Part shown: positions 7,756 through 13,339 of the stretch, piece after piece
How the letters are laid out: each line of letters begins with the position of its first letter
How positions within the stretch are numbered: position 1 is the first letter of the stretch
DNA from: Microcaldota archaeon
GTDB taxonomy: Archaea; Micrarchaeota; Micrarchaeia; Micrarchaeales; CABMGC01
Assembly: GCA_028866785.1 (NCBI GenBank)
Contig: JAGWHN010000004.1
Location: forward strand, 1 to 40,975
Direction: 5' to 3'
Length of the DNA: 40,975 nt
Position numbers and translations under genes: made by a program
Notes under the pieces: generated by a model
Databases searched by the model: none
The model's input: only the letters and a program-made list of their open reading frames with translations
Told to the model about the DNA's origin: nothing

Positions 7756-8154
7756 ATGGAAGTAAGTAGAAATCTTGCAAGTATTTTAACTTGGTCACTT
7801 GTTATAATGTTTATAGCTGTGATGTATCTCCTGATTTTTAATCCAAACTTACCAAATAGTCTTTTGCAAACTTTATCCCCTATCGTCTACATTGTAGAAC
7901 TACTTATTCTTGTCTTTGGACTGCTGTACATGAACGGATTTGGTTTAGGTGAATCCGACTTGGGAATTTGGGGGTTCAGAATATTAAGCATCGTTCTAAT
8001 ACTTTTAGGGATTTTCTTCTTTTTTGGTGCGGCATTTGTATCTGGAGCATATGTCGGATTTGAAGAATGGTTTGGGGTAATATTGGTCATTCTTGGCTTA
8101 TTTGCTGCATTCAGGGCAAGAAGAAGATCTGGTCAATTTATCTACGTCAGATAA
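7756..8154 (+). CDS. Small membrane protein, about four TM segments
   Basis: A 132-residue hydrophobic protein with four predicted membrane spans (about residues 10-28, 43-60, 72-95 and 105-122) and a basic end (RARRRSGQFIYVR). Function not recognised. The ATG at 7756 is preferred to a TTG at 7747. It follows nuoM by 72 bp in the same direction, but nothing in its sequence links it to complex I. Base composition becomes more AT-rich from here to about 9050. Confidence 0.65.
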   Translation: MEVSRNLASILTWSLVIMFIAVMYLLIFNPNLPNSLLQTLSPIVYIVELLILVFGLLYMNGFGLGESDLGIWGFRILSIVLILLGIFFFFGAAFVSGAYVGFEEWFGVILVILGLFAAFRARRRSGQFIYVR

Positions 8155-8235
8155 ACTTGTACAAGAACCTCCAAACTTGCACATAAAGTTAAATTTTATT
8201 AGAACTTATTGTGCAAAGCCGAATCAGGTTCAGAC

Positions 8236-8376
8236 TATACACACCATATATCCCTCCTTATGTCTAGTGTATACCCCTGTTTCTCTCTACAAAGCCTTTG
8301 ATGATATACACTGGAAAGTACAAAGTGGTGTATATGGTTCTAAATAATTCCTAGAACCTTCTTCACACGGTATACC
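8236..8376. repeat. AT-rich non-coding stretch with alternating TATACAC/GTGTATA elements
   Basis: The 326 bp between 8155 and 8480 hold no convincing gene. Within them TATACAC occurs at 8236-8242 and 8305-8311 and its complement GTGTATA at 8267-8273 and 8328-8334, in strict alternation. The last pair extends to an 8-bp inverted repeat (8304-8311 with 8328-8335). Directly adjoining is a 7-bp inverted repeat GGTTCTA-N9-TAGAACC (8336-8358) and then the palindrome GGTATACC (8369-8376). This could be a protein-binding array, a structured RNA, or a mobile-element remnant; I cannot distinguish these. Confidence 0.45.
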
Positions 8377-8480
8377 TCTTTTCTTACCCCTGTTGGGAGT
8401 CTTTGCTCTGCTGAAAAACTCTTCTTTTATATTCCACTGGTTTTTTACAGAAGCGTGTAAAGTAATAGGACAATATTCAT

Positions 8481-8870
8481 TCATATGTGAAATAATCCAA
8501 GTATATACCAAATAATAAACACCATCATACCAAGTTCGACAATTCTCAACAAAAACCATACTATACGCCCAATACCCTTTGTTACACTATAAGCCATAGA
8601 TTTGTCTGGGGCTCTTAGATGATATCTAGGTTTGTAACTTACTTTGAGCGGCTTTTGGAAAGTTAAGTTATAGTTGGCTAATTCATTCTTACTATATTCT
8701 ACAAGAGTAGATCTCACATTTTGACGAACATTATGTCCTTTTCTTCCGTGAGACCTGTAGACCCTATGCGAGAGATTAATTATAGCTCTATTTAACTTAT
8801 TTTCATCAAGTTGGGTATGATTATACTTGATATATTTTTTCAACCACAATTTAGCGTAGATAAGTTTCAT
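8481..8870 (-). CDS. Hypothetical protein with a C-terminal membrane segment
   Basis: An open frame of 129 codons. The N-terminal 95 residues are basic and rich in Lys, Tyr, Asn and Arg; the C-terminus has a hydrophobic helix (about residues 102-126, IVWFLLRIVELGMMVFIIWY). A GAGAGG Shine-Dalgarno-like sequence lies 7 bp before the ATG. The region is AT-rich and lacks any recognised homology, so it may be a fast-evolving or acquired gene, or not a gene. If real, it could be a tail-anchored or regulatory protein. Confidence 0.4.
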   Translation of the reverse strand: MKLIYAKLWLKKYIKYNHTQLDENKLNRAIINLSHRVYRSHGRKGHNVRQNVRSTLVEYSKNELANYNLTFQKPLKVSYKPRYHLRAPDKSMAYSVTKGIGRIVWFLLRIVELGMMVFIIWYILGLFHI

Positions 8871-8904
8871 TTAGATCCTCTCTTGAAATTTAGCCTATGC
8901 CACC

Positions 8905-9037
8905 CTCTAAGATGTTTTTGGAAACTCTCCACACTATATATCTTCTTCCTATCTGTGCGGAGAGTGTTTGTTCTGCCGACAAAATATCTTAAGATGTCCA
9001 CTCGTTTTGGCAGAGGTGTGGAGACTACTCTAAGATA
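8905..9037. repeat. Nested inverted repeats downstream of the FKBP gene
   Basis: CTCTCCACAC (8925-8934) can pair with GTGCGGAGAG (8955-8964, one G-U) or with GTGTGGAGAC (9017-9026, nine of ten). Between the two alternatives lies a second inverted repeat, CTGCC-GAC-AAAA (8973-8984) with TTTTGGCAG (9005-9013), enclosing the palindrome ATCTTAAGAT (8986-8995). CTCTAAGAT occurs at both edges (8905-8913 and 9028-9036). No reading frame covers it. The element follows the FKBP stop on the minus strand and could be a terminator, RNA leader or mobile-element remnant. Confidence 0.45.
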
Positions 9038-9058
9038 ATTTTAGCCGTATTTCTACCC

Positions 9059-9640
9059 TTACCTGTTTATTGCAACTACTTTTATGTTGAAGATTAGAGT
9101 CTGCCCTGCAAGAGGATGGTTGAAGTCGACTGTGACTGTGGTGGCGTTGACTGCAGTTACCTTGCCCTGGACCTGCTGACCTCCCTGAGTTGTCCTTGTG
9201 ATCATCATTCCAACCTGAACTGTCTGGTTGCCGAAGACGCTTGCATTTACCGTTGTGATAAGTGCTGGGTTTACCAATCCGTATCCTTGGGCTGGCTGGA
9301 TTGTGACTGTCTTGTTTTCGCCTATCTTCATTCCCACTACTGCCTGGTCAAATCCCTGGATCAGCTCTCCGCTTCCTACCTTGAAGGTGAGGGGTGCCCT
9401 TCCCACGCTTGAGTCAAATACTGTCCCGTTCGTGAAGCTTCCCGTGTACTCCACGCTTATGTTGTCGCCAACTGCGACCACCGGTGTTGTTGCGCCGCTT
9501 ATTGCCATGTATATCACTGCTATTACTATCACAATTGGAATTATGTAGAGCGGATTGAACTTGAATGGTGCCTTCTCCTCCTTCTTGTGCTCCTCTGCCT
9601 TGTGCTCTTGATGCTGTTTGTGTGTTTCGTGAGTTGCCAT
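9059..9640 (-). CDS. Membrane-anchored FKBP-type peptidyl-prolyl isomerase (SlyD-like)
   Basis: A 193-residue protein. Residues 1-25 are charged and His-rich (MATHETHKQHQEHKAEEH), residues 30-48 form one membrane span, and an FKBP domain follows from about 56: ISVEYTGSFTNGTVFDSS, LIQGFDQAVVGMKIGE and PAQGYG are the family motifs. The segment from about residue 125 to 175 is the inserted-flap chaperone domain of SlyD-type FKBPs. It would catalyse proline isomerisation and assist folding outside the cell membrane, with the His-rich end in the cytoplasm; topology is inferred from charge. It follows an unknown gene by 15 bp in a likely operon. Confidence 0.9.
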   Translation of the reverse strand: MATHETHKQHQEHKAEEHKKEEKAPFKFNPLYIIPIVIVIAVIYMAISGATTPVVAVGDNISVEYTGSFTNGTVFDSSVGRAPLTFKVGSGELIQGFDQAVVGMKIGENKTVTIQPAQGYGLVNPALITTVNASVFGNQTVQVGMMITRTTQGGQQVQGKVTAVNATTVTVDFNHPLAGQTLIFNIKVVAINR

Positions 9641-9655
9641 TTAATCCTGCCCTAA

Positions 9656-10228
9656 TCAAAGCTGCTTTCTCTCCAGCTTGTCAAAATTGTACTTTATCCT
9701 CTCCCTCTGGGTTATTTTGAATTGGCTTGCCGCTCTCTGAAGGCCCTTTAGGTCAAAATTCATTGACTTCTGCATCAATTCGACCATGGTGGAGACTCCC
9801 GAGACGTCCCTCATCAGCATCATACCCTCATTCGGGTAGATCTTTATCCAAATGTCCCTGCTTCCGCCTTCCACCGCTGTATTTGATGCAGAAACGTATC
9901 TTGATGGAAGCTCTTCTGTGTAGACTATCTCTGCCTGGGTTATCCCAAACGTGCTCCCAATCGAGTTGAAAATGATTTCTGGCCTCCAGCTTGGCGCGAA
10001 GCCTATCTTTTGCATGAGCGCATCCCTTAGCGCAACGAGCTCCTTCACATTTGCCACTCCCTCCTTTGGGGCGATTTCCATCCTTACAAATTCGTTGTAC
10101 TCCTTTGTCTTGCCTGCCACTACGCTTTCCATATTTGTGCGGTAGCTGCTTAATCCGACAAACAGCTCCTTTGATGAGCCCAGGACACTTTCTATGTGCT
10201 TTAGCTTCTCTTGCTTTAGGACCTGCAT
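9656..10228 (-). CDS. Unrecognised soluble protein
   Basis: A 190-residue protein without signal or membrane segments. The N-terminal 60 residues are helical and charged, the middle (about 90-140) is beta-like with EIIFNSIGSTFGITQAEIVY and RDIWIKIYPNEGM, and the C-terminus is again basic and helical. No known family was recognised. The gene is directly upstream of the FKBP gene (15 bp), so a shared transcript is likely; it begins 97 bp after the tRNA-Asp gene on the same strand. Confidence 0.7.
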   Translation of the reverse strand: MQVLKQEKLKHIESVLGSSKELFVGLSSYRTNMESVVAGKTKEYNEFVRMEIAPKEGVANVKELVALRDALMQKIGFAPSWRPEIIFNSIGSTFGITQAEIVYTEELPSRYVSASNTAVEGGSRDIWIKIYPNEGMMLMRDVSGVSTMVELMQKSMNFDLKGLQRAASQFKITQRERIKYNFDKLERKQL

Positions 10229-10285
10229 GATTAGGATTAGCGGGATGCTAAATAAAAGGCTTTCTTTGGCTTGGAAAATTATGGC

Positions 10286-10315
10286 GCCTTGCCCTGCTTT
10301 AGAAAGCAGGGAGGC
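10286..10315 (-). terminator. Strong hairpin just downstream of tRNA-Asp
   Basis: CCCTGCTTT (10292-10300) and AAAGCAGGG (10303-10311) are perfect complements, extended by GCCT/AGGC (10286-10289, 10312-10315) across a 2-nt bulge, giving 13 pairs. It begins 10 bp beyond the tRNA 3' end in the direction of transcription, so it may terminate or help process the tRNA transcript. The sequence following it on the minus strand has only a short T run, so the terminator role is tentative. Confidence 0.45.
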
Positions 10316-10324
10316 ATGTTGAAA

Positions 10325-10427
10325 CGCCTCGGCCGGGATTCGAACCCGGGTTTCAGGGTCTACTAGAATGAACTAATAGGCTTACCAGCGTGACAGGCTA
10401 GTGTGCTAACCACTACACTACCGAGAC
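10325..10427 (-). tRNA. tRNA-Asp (GTC) with a 35-nt region between anticodon arm and T arm
   Basis: On the minus strand the acceptor arm GTCTCGG pairs with CCGAGGC, the D arm is GTGT...GCAC, the anticodon arm is CTAGC-CTGTCAC-GCTGG with anticodon GTC (10392-10394), and the T arm is CCGGG-TTCGAAT-CCCGG. The discriminator is G and CCA is not encoded. Between positions 43 and 49 lie 35 nt (10350-10384) instead of about 5, containing a 7-bp hairpin CTATTAG-TTCATT-CTAGTAG. The anticodon loop itself is uninterrupted. The extra ~30 nt are probably a non-canonically placed intron; I could not fit a clean bulge-helix-bulge. A TATA-like element sits about 30 bp upstream (10450-10465). Confidence 0.9.
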
Positions 10428-10482
10428 ACGCTTCAACATATTAGTTAGGGGATAAATGGTTAAAATGCTTTGGTTTTGACTT

Positions 10483-11001
10483 TCAGAGAAGGTCCTCTGC
10501 CGTTATCATTCCGATTATCTGGTCCTTCCTGACCACCACCACCGCAGGGCCGTTTGTGAGCAGGTTCCTCACAACGCTAAGCGGCGTGTCCTCATGGACT
10601 GTAGGAAACGGGGGCTTTAGGCTCCATCCCACCTTTGCATCCTTCGGAAGTACTATCAGGTCAAGCGTGCTCGTGCTTCCAACTATCTTTCCCTTACTGA
10701 TTACAGGAAACTGCGAGATCCCGTGCTGCTTTGCAAGCTTTGCGGCGGAGCCAACGCTATCCGTGCTCTCAAGCGCTATCACCTTTTTGTTCATGAACTC
10801 TTTTGCCACCTTCTCCTCCTGGTGCTCAATCTCCTCAAGCTTGTTGAAGATCTCGACCGCAATCTTGTAGCTTGGCACAGTCTTGCCCCTCTCTATCTTG
10901 GTGAGCATAGACTGGCTCACACCCACTGCCTTTGCAAAGGCGCTCTGGGTCATTCCAACCTTCTTTCTTCTAATTCCTATTGATGAGAGCTCGGGAAACA
11001 T
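10483..11001 (-). CDS. HTH (XRE-type) plus CBS-pair transcriptional regulator
   Basis: A 172-residue archaeal regulator. Residues 8-60 are a lambda-repressor-like helix-turn-helix (MTQSAFAKAVGVSQSMLTKI) and residues 70-172 are two CBS motifs (ESTDSVGSAAKLAKQHGI with VISKGKIVGSTSTLDLI, and VVVVRKDQIIGMITAEDLL). Such proteins bind DNA under control of an adenosine ligand. A perfect inverted repeat lies just before its start (11014-11032), suggesting autoregulation. It is divergent from the gene at 11079 and upstream of tRNA-Asp. Confidence 0.9.
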   Translation of the reverse strand: MFPELSSIGIRRKKVGMTQSAFAKAVGVSQSMLTKIERGKTVPSYKIAVEIFNKLEEIEHQEEKVAKEFMNKKVIALESTDSVGSAAKLAKQHGISQFPVISKGKIVGSTSTLDLIVLPKDAKVGWSLKPPFPTVHEDTPLSVVRNLLTNGPAVVVVRKDQIIGMITAEDLL

Positions 11002-11013
11002 AATATCACTATT

Positions 11014-11032
11014 CCAATAGGAATATTATTGG
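11014..11032. promoter_or_regulatory. Inverted repeat operator between divergent genes
   Basis: CCAATA-N7-TATTGG is a perfect 6+6 inverted repeat centred 22 bp before the ATG of the HTH-CBS gene, between that start and a shared TATA-like stretch (TAATTATTAAATA, 11036-11048). The position suits autorepression, possibly also affecting the divergent gene at 11079. Binding is inferred. Confidence 0.5.
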
Positions 11033-11078
11033 TAATAATTATTAAATACGGCGCAGCTTCAGGAGTATTGGTCTAATC

Positions 11079-11348
11079 ATGGGATACAAAGTCATTGAAA
11101 TTGAAAAGAAGGATCAGACAAACGCACTCTTGCTGCTGCACCGCAAGTTCGGTCCTGCCTTCCCGATGGGTGCACGCATCAGCAAGGTAAACAAAAACAA
11201 ACTCTTTCTCGCACTTCCTGATGCCGTTTATGATGTGCTTCGCAAGTCGGATATTGTTCAAAGAGTCATAGGCGAGACCTACACTGCGGAGACTATCTGG
11301 TCCAATGTATGGGATAAGGAGGCGGCAAAGGAGACAAAGCGAAAGTAA
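11079..11348 (+). CDS. Unrecognised small basic protein
   Basis: An 89-residue protein with a beta-rich N-terminus (GYKVIEIEKKDQTNALLLL), the stretch FPMGARISKVNKNKLFLALP, and a Lys-rich C-terminus. No family was recognised. Divergent from the HTH-CBS regulator across a 77-bp region that carries the inverted repeat and a bidirectional AT-rich promoter, so it may be under that regulator's control. Convergent with the HIT gene (8 bp between stops). Confidence 0.65.
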   Translation: MGYKVIEIEKKDQTNALLLLHRKFGPAFPMGARISKVNKNKLFLALPDAVYDVLRKSDIVQRVIGETYTAETIWSNVWDKEAAKETKRK

Positions 11349-11356
11349 TGCTACAA

Positions 11357-11821
11357 TTATTCCTCTTTTGTTATCTCCTTTTGGAGGTCCTCTAGGTACG
11401 CCTGCGTTGCCTTAGGACCAAGAAGCGTTGTTGTGTGGCCAGGGTATCTCTCAAAGAACTGAGGCTCCGGCTGGTAGGCCTCTCCCATCTTGTTTTCATC
11501 CGCTCCGACTGCCGGGTAGAGCTTTGCATGGAGGTGGTTTACTCCCATTCCCTCAATCACAAGGTGGACTCGCTTTACCTTCAGCCTCTTTTGGAGTAGC
11601 TTTGCCACCTTTCTTGTTGCTCTGATGAGGCTGATCAGCTCCTCTTCTTCGATGCTATAGGGATTGCTCTTGATGTGTTTCTTTGGAATGACTAGCGTCT
11701 GTCCCCTGATGTTTGGATAGATGTCAAGGAAAGCAAGGAAGTCCGCATCCTCCCAGATCTTGTATGACGGAACCTCGTTCCTGACAATGCGGCAGAATAT
11801 GCAGCTCTCTTGCTCAGCCAT
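11357..11821 (-). CDS. HIT-family hydrolase
   Basis: A 154-residue histidine-triad protein. The N-terminal CIFCRIVRNEVPSYKIWED and the internal RGQTLVIPKKHIKS are typical of the family. The active-site block reads NHLHAKLYP: the first two histidines, including the catalytic middle one, are present, while the third position is Lys. HIT proteins hydrolyse nucleoside phosphoramidates, dinucleoside polyphosphates or related nucleotidyl compounds; the substrate here is unknown. Start at ATG 11821 (MAEQES) is preferred to GTG 11830, which overlaps the DUF1653 stop. It is 5 bp after the DUF1653 gene, in the tRNA-Tyr transcription unit. Confidence 0.88.
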   Translation of the reverse strand: MAEQESCIFCRIVRNEVPSYKIWEDADFLAFLDIYPNIRGQTLVIPKKHIKSNPYSIEEEELISLIRATRKVAKLLQKRLKVKRVHLVIEGMGVNHLHAKLYPAVGADENKMGEAYQPEPQFFERYPGHTTTLLGPKATQAYLEDLQKEITKEE

Positions 11822-11826
11822 GATAA

Positions 11827-12057
11827 TCACTCCTTTTTCAAAAATTTAAACCTTGGCACTCTTCTTCCTTCGTGCCTTACCTTTTCTGTGAACATCTTTG
11901 CAGGCCTTGCCCACAGAGCGTTCTTCCCAAACTCCTTGCTTGTGTATAATGCCTGGTAAATCACCAGCTCCTCAAGGCTCTCGCTGTGGTGTGCTATACC
12001 AAGGACCCTGTACCTCTTCCCCTTGAAGTGCTGGTACAAGCCCTTTCTTACCCTCAT
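11827..12057 (-). CDS. DUF1653 family protein
   Basis: A 76-residue protein matching DUF1653: KGLYQHFKGKRYRVLG at the start, the GIAHHSESLEELVIYQALY block, then LWARPAKMF and VPRFKF at the end. The biochemical role of the family is not established; it is SH3/ASCH-like in size. It starts only 14 bp after the 3' end of tRNA-Tyr on the same strand, with no TATA element of its own in between, so it is probably read from the tRNA promoter together with the HIT gene. Confidence 0.85.
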   Translation of the reverse strand: MRVRKGLYQHFKGKRYRVLGIAHHSESLEELVIYQALYTSKEFGKNALWARPAKMFTEKVRHEGRRVPRFKFLKKE

Positions 12058-12071
12058 GAAAATGCCTAGAT

Positions 12072-12177
12072 TCCCGTTGGGGCGAATCGAACGCCCAACC
12101 TGTCGGTTTCCAGCAATGACTTGTCAGTGCTAGTCACAAAACTACAGCCGACCGCTCTACCTTTGAGCTACAACGGG
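12072..12177 (-). tRNA. tRNA-Tyr (GTA) with a 34-nt intron at 37/38
   Basis: Minus-strand acceptor arm CCCGTTG pairs with CAACGGG (C1-G72, the archaeal/eukaryal Tyr identity pair) with discriminator A. D arm GCTC...GAGC and T arm GGGCG-TTCGATT-CGCCC are perfect. The anticodon stem GTCGG/CCGAC closes only if about 34 nt after G37 are removed, leaving loop CT-GTA-G-A. The intron has an internal hairpin (CTAGCA with TGCTGG, one G-U), and an AAA bulge next to CCGAC fits the 3' splice site; the central helix of the bulge-helix-bulge is weak. CCA is not encoded. Confidence 0.92.
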
Positions 12178-12200
12178 ACGTATTTATTGCCCTCTGAAAG

Positions 12201-12210
12201 TTAATAAATA
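12201..12210 (-). promoter_or_regulatory. TATA box of tRNA-Tyr operon
   Basis: TATTTATTAA on the minus strand, 24-33 bp before the tRNA-Tyr 5' end. It probably also serves the downstream DUF1653 and HIT genes, since no TATA-like sequence lies between the tRNA and DUF1653. Confidence 0.55.
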
Positions 12211-12300
12211 CAACATATTTGACCTCTCTTTTGGGCCAAAACAAACGATGAGCGAGGTTTTTAAAACTCCTTGCAGAGAAGCTATGCAAGTGATTTTGGA

Positions 12301-12825
12301 ATGGAAAGGATAGCGCAAAGGCCGGCAACGAAAGTCGAGCTCATCAAGTTCACAAACTACATAAACAGCATGCTAAAGGGACTTACCGCAGACGATGATT
12401 GCAAAAGGCACGTCTTTGAAGTGAAGGGCGGCGTCTTGCTACCACAGATTGAGCTTACGATTACCGGCGCAGCGGCCAAGGCAAAGTCCTATGGGCTGTT
12501 CGTATCGCCCGACTCCAATCCAAAGAGGCTTACACTAATTGACAAGGAGGTCTTCATGGTTGCGGAGAATATCTCCATTCTTGATGCGGAATTCGGCAAC
12601 TACATGAACCTGAACTACTCAGTGGTCGGGATAGAGAAGGTAAGGGATCTGCTAAGGCAGGCGGACAAGATAAAGACTGCAGCGGTGATAGAGCTCAAGG
12701 AGGGTAAGATGACAGTCAACACCTTCAATGGCCAGTACGGGGATGCGTTCTTCGAGCTTTTGCGCGAGGAGATGAGCAGCGGCGAAATCGTCGAGCCAGC
12801 CCCTTTTGATCTGCCCACCTATTGA
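12301..12825 (+). CDS. Unrecognised soluble protein
   Basis: A 174-residue protein beginning MERIAQRPATKVELIKFTNY. It looks like an alternating alpha/beta soluble protein (VLLPQIELTITGAAAKAKSYG, RLTLIDKEVFMVAENISIL, YSVVGIEKVRDLLRQ). No known motif was recognised. An in-frame TTG at 12271 would extend it by ten residues; the ATG at 12301 is preferred. A TATA-like TTTTTAAAAC lies at 12257-12266. Its stop overlaps a possible TTG start of the next gene, so the two are likely co-transcribed. Confidence 0.68.
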   Translation: MERIAQRPATKVELIKFTNYINSMLKGLTADDDCKRHVFEVKGGVLLPQIELTITGAAAKAKSYGLFVSPDSNPKRLTLIDKEVFMVAENISILDAEFGNYMNLNYSVVGIEKVRDLLRQADKIKTAAVIELKEGKMTVNTFNGQYGDAFFELLREEMSSGEIVEPAPFDLPTY

Positions 12826-13268
12826 TTGACAGTTTGCGTGAATGCATGAAGAACCTTAAAAAATCGCAGGAGCCCTCCCATAAGAGCAGCCTTGAGGAGA
12901 TGCTGGTTCTCGGCCTCCAGCTAAAGTTCACCCCGGAGCTCGGGAACACGCTGGTTGTGAAGGGAAGCAAGAACGGGAATCCGTACTACTCGCTAAGCAA
13001 CACGGTTCCGGACTATGACCTGAACATCGGCAGGATCGTCACCTCCGAGGAGTTCATGGGCTTGCACGACTCAAACCCGCTTGCCTACACCGTGATCCTC
13101 TCCGTCATGAAACGCGGAAACCTCTCCGACCTCTTCTTCAGCGAGAGCACCTCGCAGGAGCAAAGGGAGAGGGGAAGGAGGTACTTCCTTGAGGTGCTAA
13201 AAGAGCTGGGCCTGAGCGATGAGGAGATAAAGAGGGCAACGATAAGCTACGCGCAAAGGCAGTCCTGA
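12822..13268 (+). CDS. Unrecognised soluble protein
   Basis: A 148-codon frame whose TTG start overlaps the previous stop; an ATG at 12846 would give 140 residues and is an equally good start. Sequence features are an N-terminal Lys/Ser-rich stretch, a middle section LQLKFTPELGNTLVVKG and a charged helical C-terminus (QEQRERGRRYFLEVLKELGLSDEE). No family was recognised. It ends 71 bp before the large membrane AAA+ gene, which has its own TATA-like element, so a functional link is possible but not shown. Confidence 0.65.
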   Translation: MIDSLRECMKNLKKSQEPSHKSSLEEMLVLGLQLKFTPELGNTLVVKGSKNGNPYYSLSNTVPDYDLNIGRIVTSEEFMGLHDSNPLAYTVILSVMKRGNLSDLFFSESTSQEQRERGRRYFLEVLKELGLSDEEIKRATISYAQRQS

Positions 13269-13309
13269 TGCGCGCCTCGCCAAATTTTTGCCCTCTTTGG
13301 CACAGAAGC

Positions 13310-13318
13310 GTTTAAAAT
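13310..13318 (+). promoter_or_regulatory. TATA box of the membrane AAA+ gene
   Basis: GTTTAAAAT lies about 25 bp before the ATG at 13340, the spacing expected for a leaderless archaeal transcript. No Shine-Dalgarno sequence precedes the ATG. Confidence 0.5.
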
Positions 13319-13339
13319 CTCGTTCTTCCAAGTAGAAGC

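Noticed and set aside
8093..8347. Plus-strand frame after the four-TM protein
   Set aside because: Overlaps the real gene out of frame, then crosses the inverted-repeat region; no coding character seen.
8811..9038. Plus-strand frame across the nested inverted repeats
   Set aside because: Covers the repeat region and the start of the opposite ORF; composition is not protein-like.
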